Origin: Cerioporus squamosus
Taxonomy: Eukaryota > Basidiomycota > Agaricomycetes > Polyporales > Polyporaceae
Assembly: GCA_022592435.1 (NCBI GenBank)
Contig: JABYQS010000218.1
Location: forward strand, 1-53,966
Direction of reading: 5' to 3'
Length of the DNA stretch: 53,966 bases
Every line of letters begins with the position of its first letter. Positions within the stretch are counted from its first letter, which is position 1. A model generated the notes under the pieces. That model saw only the letters and a program-made list of their open reading frames with translations, made no database searches and was not told where the DNA came from. Made by a program: the position numbers and the translations under genes. Shown in pieces: positions 11,164 through 22,655 of the stretch.

Positions 11164-12396
11164 ATGCGCCGGTGTCGTACTCGTACCACCGGAGACAACG
11201 GGCAGCAAACGCGATGCAAGAACCGACCGCCGCCCAACGTGCAGTATTGCCAGGAGTGCTACAGGGAGTACCGACGACGAACGGACGCATACAAGAAGGC
11301 GACGAAGGAAGCCGAGGAGCTGGAGATGCCAGTGAATTAAGACCCTCATGCGGAGGGGTGTTGAGCGATGTGAGGACTCAGGGGAGGCCAGTTTGATCTG
11401 GGACATGGCGACGACTTACGCCGAGTGTCTTGAGCGGGCGATCCAGGGGAGGGAGGAGCATCATCGGCGGTTCTTCGTCGAAGGTATGTGGTTTGAAGTG
11501 CTCAAGGACTCGGAGCGTCGAGGCTGGAAGTTGCTCTCTCTCCCTCTAGCGGACACTGCTCATCAGGAGTACCTGGACATCCTCCGGAAGAAGCGGCAAG
11601 ACGCGCTCGCTTTTCTGGAGAAGGTCGAGAACCGGAAGCAGATGCTCTTGTCGCAGGAACGCAAGCGTCAAGAGCAGGCAGAGAAACGGCCGTGGCAGGA
11701 ACTCGCGCGGCTGCTGATGCGGCTTGAACAAGAGAAGGAGGAGAGCAGAAGGATCGAGCACGACACTGGCAGGTAAGTCCCATCTAGACATATACTTATT
11801 TTGAGAGTGTGGTTCATAACTGGAGGATGTCCTGGCAGAGAGACGGGTCCCATCCCCAAGAGCGCCACCGTCATGGCGCGCTGTGCAGCTCGACTAGCAT
11901 ACGAGGAGCAGACGCGTTGCACGCTCCCCGTCACTGCACATCAGAAGTTCTGCCACGCTCATTGCGAAGAACACCGCGCTGCTGTCTCTAAGCTCGAGCA
12001 AGTCAAGCGGGCTGCCGAAGCGGCTCGCTCCCAGACTTACGCGATGCTGGGTGGCTTTGAGTCGAGCCGTGCTTCGAAGCTGGACGATGTGAAAGCGGAA
12101 CTCCGACACTGGCTCTCCGCCCTCGAGGAAGAGTTACAATTGGTGGAGACACATCAACAACGCTTCCAGTGCAAGAGTATGTTCTGTTCCCGTTCACTGC
12201 GTCTGCGTCTGCCTCGGGTTTGGACTGAGCCGATGCTACAGCCACCGTGCAACATGCCAGTGACACGACCAAGCTAAAGTCGGACCGCGATGAAGCTCAA
12301 GAGCTGTTGGACTGTACGACCATCGACGAGGAGCCAGAAGACTCAGCGTCGCTGTCTGGAGTATCGTTGTGGTTGGTGAGATTATTTTCGACCTAA
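11164..12396 (+). CDS. Two-module Cys-knuckle/coiled-coil family protein
   Basis: Proposed exons: 11164..11331, 11387..11483, 11550..11772, 11839..12176 and 12242..12396 (326 residues). Module 1 has C4, C18, YC29 and C32, so the usual C-x2-H is C-x2-C. AYKKATKEAEELE, EEHHRRFF and EYLDILRKKRQDALAFLEKV follow, then a long Glu/Arg/Gln-rich helix. A phase-2 intron joins module 2 in frame: RCAARLAYEEQTRC, FCHAH, a coil, HQQRFQCK and the KLKSDRDEAQELL segment. The order and phases (1, 2, 1) copy the gene at 9610-10770, supporting one two-module gene instead of two. Intron 1 (GTGAAT...GGGGAG) has a weak acceptor, and a frameshift there is the alternative. The end I read (VSLWLVRLFST) is only weakly hydrophobic; a further spliced tail exon may exist that I could not find. 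Function unknown. Confidence 0.65.
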
Positions 12397-14281
12397 AGAG
12401 AGCGCAGAATGAGCACTCACTATCGTCCCACTGGGGTTCAGGCCGCGCGCGCAGATTCGGTTGATGTATACCTCAGGAGCACACCGTGGGGTCGAGCCGT
12501 CCTACGTGGCGCGATGGCAGCGCTCGGCGAGCGGGCCAGGAGACGACTCGGCGACAGAAGCGTGTGGTGGGCGAATGCGGCAAGTTCAACAACTTGAACG
12601 GAGTCGCTCCTGTGAAGCGACATGCGTCGTAGTTTCCAGACGGTATGGAGTCGGTCGTGATGGTCGCGCTGGTCAGTGGCAAGTGAAACGTCCGTGCATG
12701 GGTATGCTGTCCGCTGCTGACCAGGGCTCCTTGGAGACGTGCACTGTGGTCGGGGCGGCGCTCAGGCTTCTCCTGGGTATACGCAAGCGGGATGCGATCG
12801 GGCGGTGAGTTTCTCATGTCTGCGCATGAACATCAGGTGGGGACTTACGCGCACAACGCCGACCAAGGTGAACGCTGAGTCTTTCCTCATGCTGTTCCGC
12901 CTCATACTGTTCCGTACATACGGGGCTCTCCAGGCCGCGGTCAGACGGATCTACATCGACGCAGCTGAGTCCTGACGGTTGTGGTGATACAACTTTACAA
13001 CGGCGGGCGTCACTGCGGGGTGCTCTTACCAAACATCCAATTACTTCTGCGATGCTACAGGCCTTCCTCAGAGGTGGATTTGCTTCCGTCGAGCGAGATC
13101 CCGATCGACCGGGGAGTGATTCGAGCAGAGATCTGTCAGTGTGGCCGATCGAGATCTCCGTCCGGTTCTACCGCATCCGAATCTCCATCTCCTGAACCCC
13201 TGTCGAAGCATATACATACTACTATGAGGTGGAGCGTGGACCTACAAGGTAACACAACCTCCAACGTCCAACAGCTATAGGGTCCGGGGTATGTACTTAC
13301 TGCAGTGTAGGGCTCCGTTCCGAGCGAGGCGGAGTATGTACTGTGCTCCCGGCTCCGTCAAGCCCGTCAGAGGTGCGGCAACGTCCTCAGGCTCCTTATC
13401 TACTGCGCAGTACGTTCTGGCGAAGGTTTGACAGGCCTAGGGCCCGCATGGCACCGGGCGTGCCATATTCGCATTTCAATCCTGGCCGGTGAGCAACCGA
13501 AACCCCGTCGGGCGATCGGGAGTCCAGAACCTGCCAGTGAAGGCGTACGCATATGCAAGGTCGAAGGGAACGTGAGCGCTGTGCACACGACAGAACCTTC
13601 AGTGTCCGGTCTGCGCAATGCGCGAGGGACAGCTTACAGCGCATCGCGCAGCGATGGCGAGACTTCTCGAGTTCTCCCAGTCCACCTTCCTTGGACCGAG
13701 ATATCCTCGGGCCGAGGGTCGCAGACTGAGAGAGGACGAAACTAGGGTGTGATCGTGATATTCCATTCCATAGGACTCGTGTGCGTATGTACTCGTACGT
13801 ATCTCTAATTGTAAAGGAGAAAGTCGTGATGTCTAGCCTGCAGAGCTACAACTATAACCTACTACTGGCGGGCTACAGTATAAACCGAGAACATGGAGGG
13901 AGGAGATGGCTAAAAGTACAGTGCGGGCCCGGGTCGGAGACCTCGGAGTGATTACAATTATCTATATGCAGTAGGGAGCGGCAAGGGGTTGGAACGCGAT
14001 CTCGTCTCTCTCGGGATCCGGAGGCGTAGTCGCGGGAAGCACAGTGGGAGAATTAAAGAAAGTGTCTGTGTGCAAGGGGTAACAGGGCGGAGATGAAGGA
14101 AGCAGCGTGCATGTACGGGGCATCCGAAGCATAATGTGAGAGAATAGACATGGGAAGCACCGGAGTTCGGACAGCGTTTGGTCGGGGGCACGGAACGGAG
14201 GAAGGGCGGAAGATACTGACAGTGGTGACAGAAGAAGCCGGAAGACAACAAGAGCGCAGCCAGCGGGAGACGCGGTGGCCG
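12397..14281. other. Region without a confident gene
   Basis: Broken coding-like pieces occur on the minus strand between about 12800 and 13420. One contains VCTEQYEAEQHEERLSVHL with a possible donor after it; another contains ACSIAEVIGCL with a GTAAGA donor. They could belong to an unrecognised or decayed minus-strand gene, but no start, end or consistent frame could be assembled. The right part (13760-14280) is the downstream flank of the minus-strand MTEY paralogue. Confidence 0.35.
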
Positions 14282-15098
14282 TCACCGGGACGCCGAGCGC
14301 CGCCTGCTGCTTTCCCGCTTGACGGGGCGTCCGCCCGAACGGCCGTCGCCCCACTCGATCTTGGGCGTGAGGTTCGTGATGAGCCGCTTGAAGAGCGGGT
14401 CGCCGCCGACCTTGGTCGGGCTGCTGCCCTTGCTGCGGCTCCCGCTGCTGTGCGAGTGCGACATCGTGCGCGTGTGCGAGGACGACTTGCGCGAGTCGGG
14501 GGTGACGACCTCGAGGCGGCCGCCCTTGGGCGGGACGATGATGTACTGCTCGCCGCGGCGCGGGGGCGGGAGCTTGATCGCCTGCCCGGGCACGTACTTG
14601 TACTCCATGACGACCTGGCGGGTGCCCGGGGGCGGTGGCGGTCCAGGGTACGCCCCCGGAGATGCCCGCGGGGCGGCCTGATGTGGCCGGGAGCCACAGG
14701 GGTCGGGTACGGGTAGCGGGCTGCTGGTGGCTGCGAGCCTGCGCGGTTGCGTGATGAGGACGAGGGGCGCGGTGCGCGCGGGTCGGGTTGCGCTGCGTAG
14801 GCAAACGCCCGCGAGGTGTGCCCGTGCGGTTGGCTCGCGGCGGCGACGACGGGGGCGGGAGCGTTCGTGAGCGGGTGGGCTGCGGACGGTCGTGGTGCTT
14901 CGGTGCTGGCTGGGGGTATGTCTCTTGCCGGGCAGGGGTGCGGGCGCCCGAGCGAGAGGAGGACGCCTGGTCCTCGGGGAGGAAGGGGTTGGCATATTTG
15001 GGAGCGTAATACCTTTGGTCGGTCGCCCACTTCCCAACTCCTGCCATTTTTGCTTGGAAACGCTCGATGGCGTCCGGGGAATAGTCGTACTCGGTCAT
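14282..15098 (-). CDS. Ser/Pro-rich MTEY-family protein, paralogue of the 101-1674 gene
   Basis: The start ATG at 15098 gives MTEYDYSPDAIERFQAKMAG. The C-terminal anchor (YKYVPGQAIKLPPPRRG, QYIIVPPKGGRLEVV, a Ser-rich tract, DPLFKRLITNLTPKIEWGDG and a basic end) lies in a different frame. A 37-base GT-AG intron at 14615..14651 would join 14652..15098 to 14282..14614 in phase 0 and give 259 residues. The intron is unusually short and the middle is low-complexity Pro/Arg/His sequence, so a frameshift or assembly indel is also possible. The anchor block aligns with that of the first gene (PGQKVQIIV against KGGRLEVV, then Ser-rich sequence and a hydrophobic-basic motif). No known domain or enzyme motif is visible; it is probably disordered. 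Long overlapping open frames on this strand (to 13962 and 15330) are compositional shadows. Confidence 0.6.
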
Positions 15099-18000
15099 CG
15101 GGGTGTGTGCTGGCGGTGAGGCGAGCGAGGAGAGGGCGGAGGCCTGGGTGTTGTGTTGACGAGGGTGGTGGAGTGCAGGCTAGCGTCGCTTGGCGAGAGA
15201 AGCCGCAAAGTATGACGGGGAGGGGGTATGTGCTCGGGATACGGGGGTATATGTAGGGCGAGCTAGCGCAGAACAGGAGGCTGACGCCTCGCGGAGGAGT
15301 GGAGGGCGAGCAGGGGCAAGCGCAGGGCAAGTGACGGATCCCGTCCCGACGGGCAAGTTAAGTACTCGATAACCCTGCATTTATCGGGCAAGTGGCTTAT
15401 CGCATATTCCGACGAAACAGGGTCCGCCAATCAGCGAGCCCCGCTGGCCCATTGTCTGATAGCCGCCCGCCATGTGCATCTGCCTCCGAGCGGCGCACAC
15501 TCGCTTTTGTCCGTCCACGACCGTCTAGGCCGCCAGATGCTCTCCGAAACCACCCCGATCCTCGATGGTACGCATCTGCGCGCATCTAGCTCCTCGAAGA
15601 CAGCCCATATACAGACGAGCTGCGGTCCCTGCTCCATCGCAGGCAGCTACAAGGGACCGAGCTATCCCCGTTCATCAGCCAACGACACCGGTGCGAGCGA
15701 GTGCAGCGCAGCGTGCCGCATCCACGGTCTCACATCTTCTGCAGACACTTAACAGACGAAATGAACGGACATCGGCATCCCTGCCGTGCCTTGCGAAGCA
15801 GCGCACCGCCCGTCCTCATTAACTTCCCACTGGGCAAGGCGCACGCCTCTCTCATCTGCCCACCGCGCTCTTCGCGCAAGTCACCAGGCCCCCGCACAGG
15901 ATTCTCTTCCCTCCACGCGATTATCGTGTTTCGACTGCGCACGGGCACGCACATATCTCTCCTGCCGCACTGGGACTCTCCAACTTCCACGATTCCCTCT
16001 GCCCAGTTCAGTGCCCACAGCTGACTCCATCGTGGCGCGTTTCCAAGACATCCCTGCGGCACTCCCTGGCGTCCACGTCATCTCGCCTGCGTCCACAATC
16101 ACGATCGGACTTCGACGCTCGACCAACTCGTCAGTGCCACCATCCGATGTCCATCCCCTCACGCTGGGGCGAGCTCGTAAGCTCTACAGCACTCCCCAGC
16201 GCGTCAGCTTACGGCACACGACAAGGGTCCTCAGCCGCTGCGCATACGCTCTCCGCAATTCCCCGCAGGGCGGGTGACGTCGACGTCGATATCCCGGTTC
16301 TCTGTCACCGTCTCGCTGCTTCTCGAACACCCGTCCGCCCTGACGAGTGACCGCGCCCGGTCTGTATACTGCGCTTTGTGGACCACGACGAGACCGTGGA
16401 ACGCCTTGCACGGTGCACTCCGCGACACCGGCAGCGCGATCGGCCTTTGCTCGCTCTTAGACACTGTCTAGGCCGGCGAGCTTTCAAGGTTTCTTGTGGC
16501 CGATCGGGTGGCACAACTGTGCCGCACACGAACACAACTCTACCGGACTCCGAGCGCCTGTCATACGTCTAACGAACTCCGACGGCGGCGTACGTGTGCC
16601 TCCTGACCGGCCTGCGCGGCCACCGCATGTCGCGATGCTGGCCCCCAGGTCGTCCGATGGCGGCGACATCCTGGGCAGTGCGCCTCCCGAGGCATCCCCC
16701 GTCCCGCCGCCAACCGCAAAGGTAATAGATGGTCGATACGAGTACACCCCTGATTTCAGATAATCCCAGCATCATCACAATCCCCGCCGCCCATCTCGCC
16801 TCCGCCACACCCGAGGAGTCCCCTTCAAGCTTCCGCGGCCACGGCACACGGCAAGCTGAGGGAAGGACTTGGAAGGACGTCCGAGAGCTCGGCAAGAAGC
16901 GCCACAACGCCCTTCCCCGGATTCTCGCCCACCAAGCGGCTGCTTCTCTGCTGCCCCAGGATACTTCTTCCCCAATCGCCCCATGGCCACACCCGCGTCC
17001 CTTGGCGTCTCTGTCCCCCACGAGTCACGGCGTGTCCGAAGTCGGCCTCCCCCAGGCTCCAGCACCAGTTCAGTTCCGATCTCGCGATCACGAGCCTACT
17101 TATGTACATACGGCGTGCCGCGCTCAGGACTCAGGAGGACTCGAGGTCCCCACGTCTCGTGCATCACGTCCCCACGTCGAGCGTAGGAACCGACTGGCCT
17201 TTCTGGCCACCGGCTCTCAAGTCTCGAGGCGCGACTGCAGTGTGCCCTCTTGACTCCTTGAGACGGGCACGCCTGGTGTCAGCGGTCAGCCTGCCCATCA
17301 CGGGACCGGGCCACGCCCCTGCTCCCTGCGTGCTTACGTACCGATCCGTGCCCATAAGTCACTCGCACGCATTCGCTCGCTGCTGCGTGTCTCAGTCTGG
17401 GTTACCGCTGTGGCTACGAGCCCGAATGGGGATCACCAGGGACAGGGACAGGGACTTGGGTGGGACGCTGCGGCGAGAATGAGAAGTGGACGCTCGCAGT
17501 CGCAGTGGTGGGGTGACGCATACATAGGTGCGTGGCACGATTTTTTCCGAGTTCCCGGTCTCTCCTGGAACCACTTACGGGATGCGCTTAAGGCTGCGGG
17601 CAGGTGACGTCGCAAGCTCTCAAGCTTCAAGTCGAGCTCGGCGTCCCCGTATGTATGTCGCACGACCGCAACCCTCTCATCTTATGGGGTGGGTGGTCGT
17701 GCGACATGTCTTCTGTGGCGTCTGCAGCGCGGGGACCTCGAACTTGAAGTGGAGCTCGGACTGACCTCGACTCGGCTTTGATTCAGGTGTTGGTCTCGAC
17801 GTCTCTTGCAGATGCTCTCGGGCCCTCGAAGTCAGCTCGTGACTTCGCGCCTTCTAGCGTCCCTCGAGCCTCGATCGCCACGAACGCAAGAAGAGGCTAC
17901 GTGCTCGTGAGCGTGGCCGTGTCTATCCCTCCCCGGGGACAGATGCGAGTGGACGTGAAGCAGGGTTCTGGATCTCGGGGAACCCTTGGACCATGCGAGG

Positions 18001-18859
18001 GTCTGATCCCCATCCGTCCTCGCACTCGAAAGCTGAGAACTGAGAACTGGCGAAGCTCGAGTCTACGAGCGTAAATTTTTCGCCAGCTTCTCCCTTTCTC
18101 ACACCGCCAGCCATCGTTCGTCATGACTGTGCACAGTGCATCGTGAGGCGTGTCTCAGCCTCGCGTCGCTCCCGTCATCGCATCGCACCCAGCGGACATA
18201 GATCGGGCTGCGAGGTCTCAGGGTCATTCTCATACCCCACCCCCGAGCCACGAGAGCACGAGAGCACGAGACCTCAGCCTCGGGTTCCCTCGCCACGGCG
18301 CACCCATGGCCACTCGCACAGTCAGGCTCAAGCTCAGGTCACCGAAGGTCCGTCAATGCAGCTGCGTCCTGCGTCCTCGCCGCGCGAAGGACGTCATGGC
18401 CTGCGCGATCAGGGTAACCTCGTGGCGGCATCCAGGCACGCTCGCGCCCATGGCTGGGTGCTGTTGAAGATGGCGAAGGCTCATGACGTTGTGCGCGATG
18501 TGCGTATCGTGCTGCGCCGGGGAGGAGAGTGGGCGAGGGATATCTGTGGCTTGCGTTTGCTGATGGTTCGTGGCTCTGTGCTCATCGGAAGCCGGTGGCG
18601 CTTTGCATCTGTCTCCAGCAGCAGTGCCCGGGGCGGCTGATGTACGTGCGGTGAGGCCGTTGATGTCATAATACAGTGGTTGGGCTATAATTCGGCTTCA
18701 TGGGAGCCACGCGAGCATACCAGAACAGAAACGCATGCTGAGTATCGTACAAGCCTTCAGGAAAGCAATTAATCGCACTTCTGGCCGTCGTTGTCGACCG
18801 TAAGCAGACTCTGGACCAGAAGTATGTGGCCAGGACATACCTTTCGTTGCATCTCCAGC
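15099..18859. other. Long region without a confident gene; contains a hairpin
   Basis: GC-rich sequence with many medium open frames on both strands, none with recognisable protein character or a consistent exon chain. Two plus-strand stretches have Ser/Pro/His-rich translations like the MTEY proteins: about 16020-16160, and about 18200-18420 with SGSFSYPTPEPREHES. I could not link them into a gene. A fold-back structure lies at 17625-17749. Confidence 0.4.
17625..17749. repeat. Imperfect inverted repeat (potential hairpin)
   Basis: Inner arms ATGTCGCACGACC (17655-17667) and GGTCGTGCGACAT (17695-17707) are a perfect 13-base inverted pair around a 27-base loop. Outer arms CTTCAAGT (17625-17632) and ACTTGAAG (17742-17749) also match, with partly matching sequence between them (GTCCCC against GGGGAC). 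It could be a small fold-back element or a structured RNA; no gene is attached. Confidence 0.6.
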
Positions 18860-19920
18860 TCACTCCTTCTCGGACAGCACCCATAGCAACAAGATGATGA
18901 GGAGCAACTGGCGCGTTTGTCAAGCAAGCGTGTATGTGCCCCATCCAAAGCACCACTCACCGCGAAGCATCCAATGCCCCCATCGCCATCTCCCCTCTCT
19001 GTACCGGCATGAATGACCACTGGCGCCTGGTTTTCGAGATCGCCTCCCGGAGGATGGTGATGCTCAGCAGCGGCCTGAGGAGATGGTCGCACTACGTAGC
19101 CAGATGGTCGCTGGGTGCGACCGATGCCGCGATCTGCTTCGGTCGTACCTGTCCATGTCAGCGATGCGGTGGCCGCAGTCGATGACCTGGCGTTGTACGC
19201 ATCAACGCGGACTCGGTGCGCTTCTGCCCGGCGCCGCTGCTCCTCCACGCGCGCCGCGTTACTGGCAGCCTCCGCCTCTCGCCACCTCGCTACGTGGGCA
19301 CACCAAACGGAGTCAACGATCTCTGCTCTTCGGGTGCGAAGTTGCGCGATCAGGTCCTCCGCCTTCGTCTCGCTGAGCGCCAGATGGTCAAGCCACTGCT
19401 GATGGCCTTGTCCCCTGTCAGCTGTCGTCAGCACCTCGAGCACTCGCCTGGCGGGTGTCTCCGCGCACGTACATGTCACGAAGAAGCGTCGATGCTGCAC
19501 CTGGCGCCCCCGGATCTCCTCCGCGATAGCTTCGCGCCATTCCTTGGCCAGGCCGATCGCCATGTCGACCTCCACGGTGTGTTGTAGGGCGCGCATCTGC
19601 GGCCTCGTGAGGCAGGCCGTCTTCTTCAGCTCTTCGACAGTCTTGGACACGCTCTTGTACGCCTGGGTGAGCTGCACGTATTCCCTCCCGTGCGCGTTGC
19701 AGAACCGGCCGCGTGTAAACCGGATTGGGACGTTGCAGCACGTCTCTTCGTCGATCAGGAGGGCCTCGCAGCGCCTGAGCTCGAGTCGTGGGCGACGACG
19801 GAGGGGAGACCAGAGCCATGACGGTGCTGCCGACGACGACGACGACGCCTGCCTGGGAGTGGAGGAGAAACATGGGGAGCTCGATGGGGCAGAGGTGCGC
19901 TCGCTTTTATACGAGAACAT
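18860..19920 (-). CDS. Single-module Cys-knuckle/coiled-coil protein with hydrophobic tail
   Basis: Exons in transcript order: 19920..19473, 19421..18961 and 18907..18860 (318 residues). Introns are about 51 and 53 bases, in phases 1 and 0, as in the rest of the family. The knuckle is C-x9-CC-x10-11-FC-x2-H (LRRCEALL, RFCNAH). Then come AYKSVSKTVEELKK, a helix ending RQVQHRRFF, and after the intron HQQWLDHLALSETKAEDLI with a long Glu/Arg/Ala helix. A Gly/Asp-rich linker, GGIGCFA, leads into a last exon LLLIILLLWVLSEKE, a very short membrane anchor. The start is uncertain. The ATG at 19920 is the only in-frame one before the knuckle, but a TATAAAAG lies just inside it (19911-19904), so transcription may begin downstream and use another first exon. 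Its closest relative here by eye is the 23951-25027 gene. Function unknown. Confidence 0.78.
19904..19911 (-). promoter_or_regulatory. TATA-like box
   Basis: TATAAAAG on the minus strand, 9 bases inside the assigned ATG of the 18860-19920 gene. If functional it would place transcription start near 19880 and make the annotated first codons untranscribed. Confidence 0.4.
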
Positions 19921-20194
19921 GGATGATGTATCTTATGTTCTTTGCTGGGCTCTTGCGTGTCGATCGGTGGAGACGCTCCAGGTAGACTGTCCCAGGCCTT
20001 GACCGGAGCCGAGTAATGTTTTGTCGTTCGAACATACCTGTATGTCGAGCACTGCCACTGGAGGAGTGGTCGCACCTCGACTTCCTCCATCAATATATCT
20101 TCTAGATCACGCACACAGGATCTCTCGTGAATGAGGGCATAGGCTTTGTTGATTCAGTTCGAGATGTATGGGTAGAGAACGGGTATTGGTGGTA

Positions 20195-21983
20195 TCAGTG
20201 CTCGCACATGTTGAACTCTAACTCAAACACCTGCTCGTTATGTTCGATCACGAAGCTGGCCCGTTCTTCCATGAGCTGCTCGCGGTCCCTCTCCGCCTCC
20301 TCTCGTGATATCGTCCCCGCCTTCGCGTATTCCAAAGCCATGTCGTACAGCTCCTGCGGGAGCACCTGCAAGCCCTCTATGGTAGCGGCAGCTGAGCTTA
20401 CCCAGTCCTGCTGTTGCGGAGGGACGTCGCTAGTGGAGACAATCCGTGTGGTGGGGTCCACCAGGAAGAAGCACAGGATCTTCCTGTACCCCGCTTTCGA
20501 GGGGTCCGCAAGCTCGAACGCGTCGACATGGTGCTGGTAGATGTTCGGAAACGCAACGCACTTGTCCTCCTCGGCGACGATGTGGCCCAGCTGCTGGTTC
20601 AGCTCGTTCCCGCCGGCGAAGCCATACGCAGCGAGGTACCCCGGGTAGTCGCTCTGTTGGTACGGCATGTCGACGCTGTCTTCGGTGCCGACGGTGATGC
20701 GGAAGTCCAGCCGAGACTCTGTGATGTTCTCGCACGCGTAGTAGTACAGCCCGGTCGCGACGATGCGCTCGTTCGCCATGCCCTCGACGTGCCAGGCGCC
20801 GCCCTCGTAGCGCGGCTTCTCGGGCGTGAGCACGATGTTCGCCATCTTGACAATCACCTGCAGCGTGCGGCCCTTCAGGGAGAGCGTCCTCCGGCCGTCG
20901 TCGCTGGGCGGCTGGAACGGCGGTGGCTCCGGGATGAGCGGCCATCTGTAGGTCTCCTCCCACTCTTCTATTTGTTTCCAATTCGTCCCGGTTTCGTCGT
21001 CTTCGAACTCTGGTCTCTCCAGATGGTTATACCAGGTGCCCGGGTCGACGTCGATCACGTATTCCGGCTCGGGGCTGATGACATCTGACAGTACGCGCTC
21101 GAAGAGGGGTATGAATCGCCCCAGGATGGACGAGATGGCCGGGTAGAGGTCGCGGTGCCGTATGGGGTGAAGATTGTTGATATAGGACAACGGCCGTGCG
21201 GCACCGGTGTCGGAAATCGCGAAGTCTGTCGGGAGCCACTGGTACTGTGAAGAGTAGGCGAACGTCTCATACTCGTACGTGAGGAACTCTGGCCGTCGCT
21301 CCTTGTACTCTTCTTCGGTGAGCACACGACACACGCGAGCTGAGGAGTCCCCCTCATCCTCGGCATAGACGTAGGAAGAACCTATGCGCAGGCAGTAGAG
21401 CGACGGGTGGACGAGGTCGAGGACCTGGCCATTGGAGCCCGGGTGCCAGTCCTTCTCCTCCTCGGGGACCGACTCAAGGATTGCGGCACCCTGCAGCAGA
21501 GCACTCTTCAACGTTCCCGGTATGAGCGAGCGGGACTCGTACACCTTCGGAATGGAAGACGCCTGCAACATCGGATTAGTCCTGTCGCACCATCAGCTCT
21601 GAGACGAACAGTTGACCCACGTAGATGCCCGTCGCCTCGTCCCGACGACTGGCTACGTATCGCAGCTCGTCGAATATATAGTCGAGCTGAGCCTCGGTGA
21701 TCAAATCTCGCGGCCAGTGCTTCGTTGCGTATCCGTGCGGCAGTCGCTCGTCGCCGAGGCCCCAGACCTTCTCGACCGCCGCGCGGTCCTGGTCGACCAT
21801 CTCCTGCCGCCACTTCGCGACTAGGGCCGCATCCTTGATCTTGTGCCACCAGTCTGGCTTGGAGCGTATCTTGCCGGACACGTGGCGCATGCGGAGCTCG
21901 ACAAGGGTGCAGGGGTCGCGCTCATGGAACTCGAATGGCGATGGGAAGTCGTAGTCGTATGACTCTTCGTCGCGGTCTGACAT
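20195..21983 (-). CDS. DUF4246 family protein
   Basis: Two exons, 21983..21621 and 21562..20195, joined in phase 0 across a 58-base intron (GTGGGT...TTGCAG), give 576 residues. The N-terminus has the family's MRHVSGKIRSKPDWWHKI block. Exon 2 carries DWHPGSNGQVLDLVHPSLYC, the central WHVEGMANERIVATGLYYY, a QQSDYPGYLAAYGF-type region, QLGHIVAEEDKCVAFPN, and near the end HHVDAFELADPSKAGYRKIL followed by FFLVDPTTRIVSTSDVPPQ. This matches DUF4246, a fungal family of unknown function. The conserved H-D-R spacing near the end is reminiscent of an oxygenase-like core, but that is inference. Length and both ends look complete. It sits between members of the Cys-knuckle family on the same strand and does not resemble them. 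The ATG at 21983 is chosen because the frame upstream offers only GTG. Confidence 0.9.
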
Positions 21984-22655
21984 TGCTGCAGGATGAGCTA
22001 AGGGCGGGGTATGCTGCACATTGACCGGACATTCTTATAAGAGCAAGCAAGAGTACCTGTGCCTGAATCGGATCCCCAGTACTTGGCGGTTGCGTTCACG
22101 GTTCGAGACTCGAGTCAACTCACATACGTACTGGCAGTTCGAGCTCATTTGTCTAGTTCGAGTCATTAATCTTATGCACTTCAGATCTATGAGGCTGTGC
22201 AAGGTACCTAAGTAAGTAGTTATGATCGATTATTACTGGGCTAATAGTTTGACCTTACCAGGTAAGTATTGCATTCTTACTCCCACAGAACTAATTAGCG
22301 ACGAGTGAAAACGAGTCACTAGTGCCGTATCCGAGTCTCAACTTACCCACTTAGCCGCAGAACACCGTGGCCATGGCCTCAGACTCCAAATTTGCGTGGC
22401 TTCAGGATCACAGTGACTCAAGCACCGTTCGAGGACGCGAACTTAATATTGAATGGGTGCGCGGTCACTCTCCGCGGCTCCGGCGAGCAAGGTACTGACT
22501 TCTCTACGCGACAGCCGACAGGTACTATCCCAAGAGTCATAGATCCACCTGTTCTCAATGATACATGTGTCCACGGACGCGATGCAGGGCCATTCGTGGT
22601 ATACGAGCGCGCTGTGCTTAGACTCACAGTTGGACTGTTTCAGTTCGTCGGTCCG
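21984..22655. other. Intergenic region, AT-richer than the surroundings
   Basis: No supported gene. The left end is the upstream region of the DUF4246 gene and the right end lies downstream of the next minus-strand gene. Composition is visibly less GC-rich from about 22020 to 22350. Confidence 0.5.

Noticed and set aside
10837..11406. 189-residue minus-strand frame opposite the 11164 gene
   Set aside because: Largely antisense to conserved family exons; only the small hydrophobic stretch near 10906-10965 is worth noting.
12409..12817. Frames after the 11164 gene as a possible further family copy
   Set aside because: No cysteine knuckle or H-x-x-R-F motif could be found in any frame.
13962..15330. 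378- and 425-residue open frames on the minus strand
   Set aside because: Most of each is the wrong frame of the MTEY paralogue or its GC-rich flanks; the conserved block lies in a third frame ending at 14282.
15786..17253. Ser/Pro-rich plus-strand frames resembling the MTEY proteins
   Set aside because: No MTEY start, no anchor block and no in-phase splice chain (the 16722-16759 GT-AG segment is out of phase).
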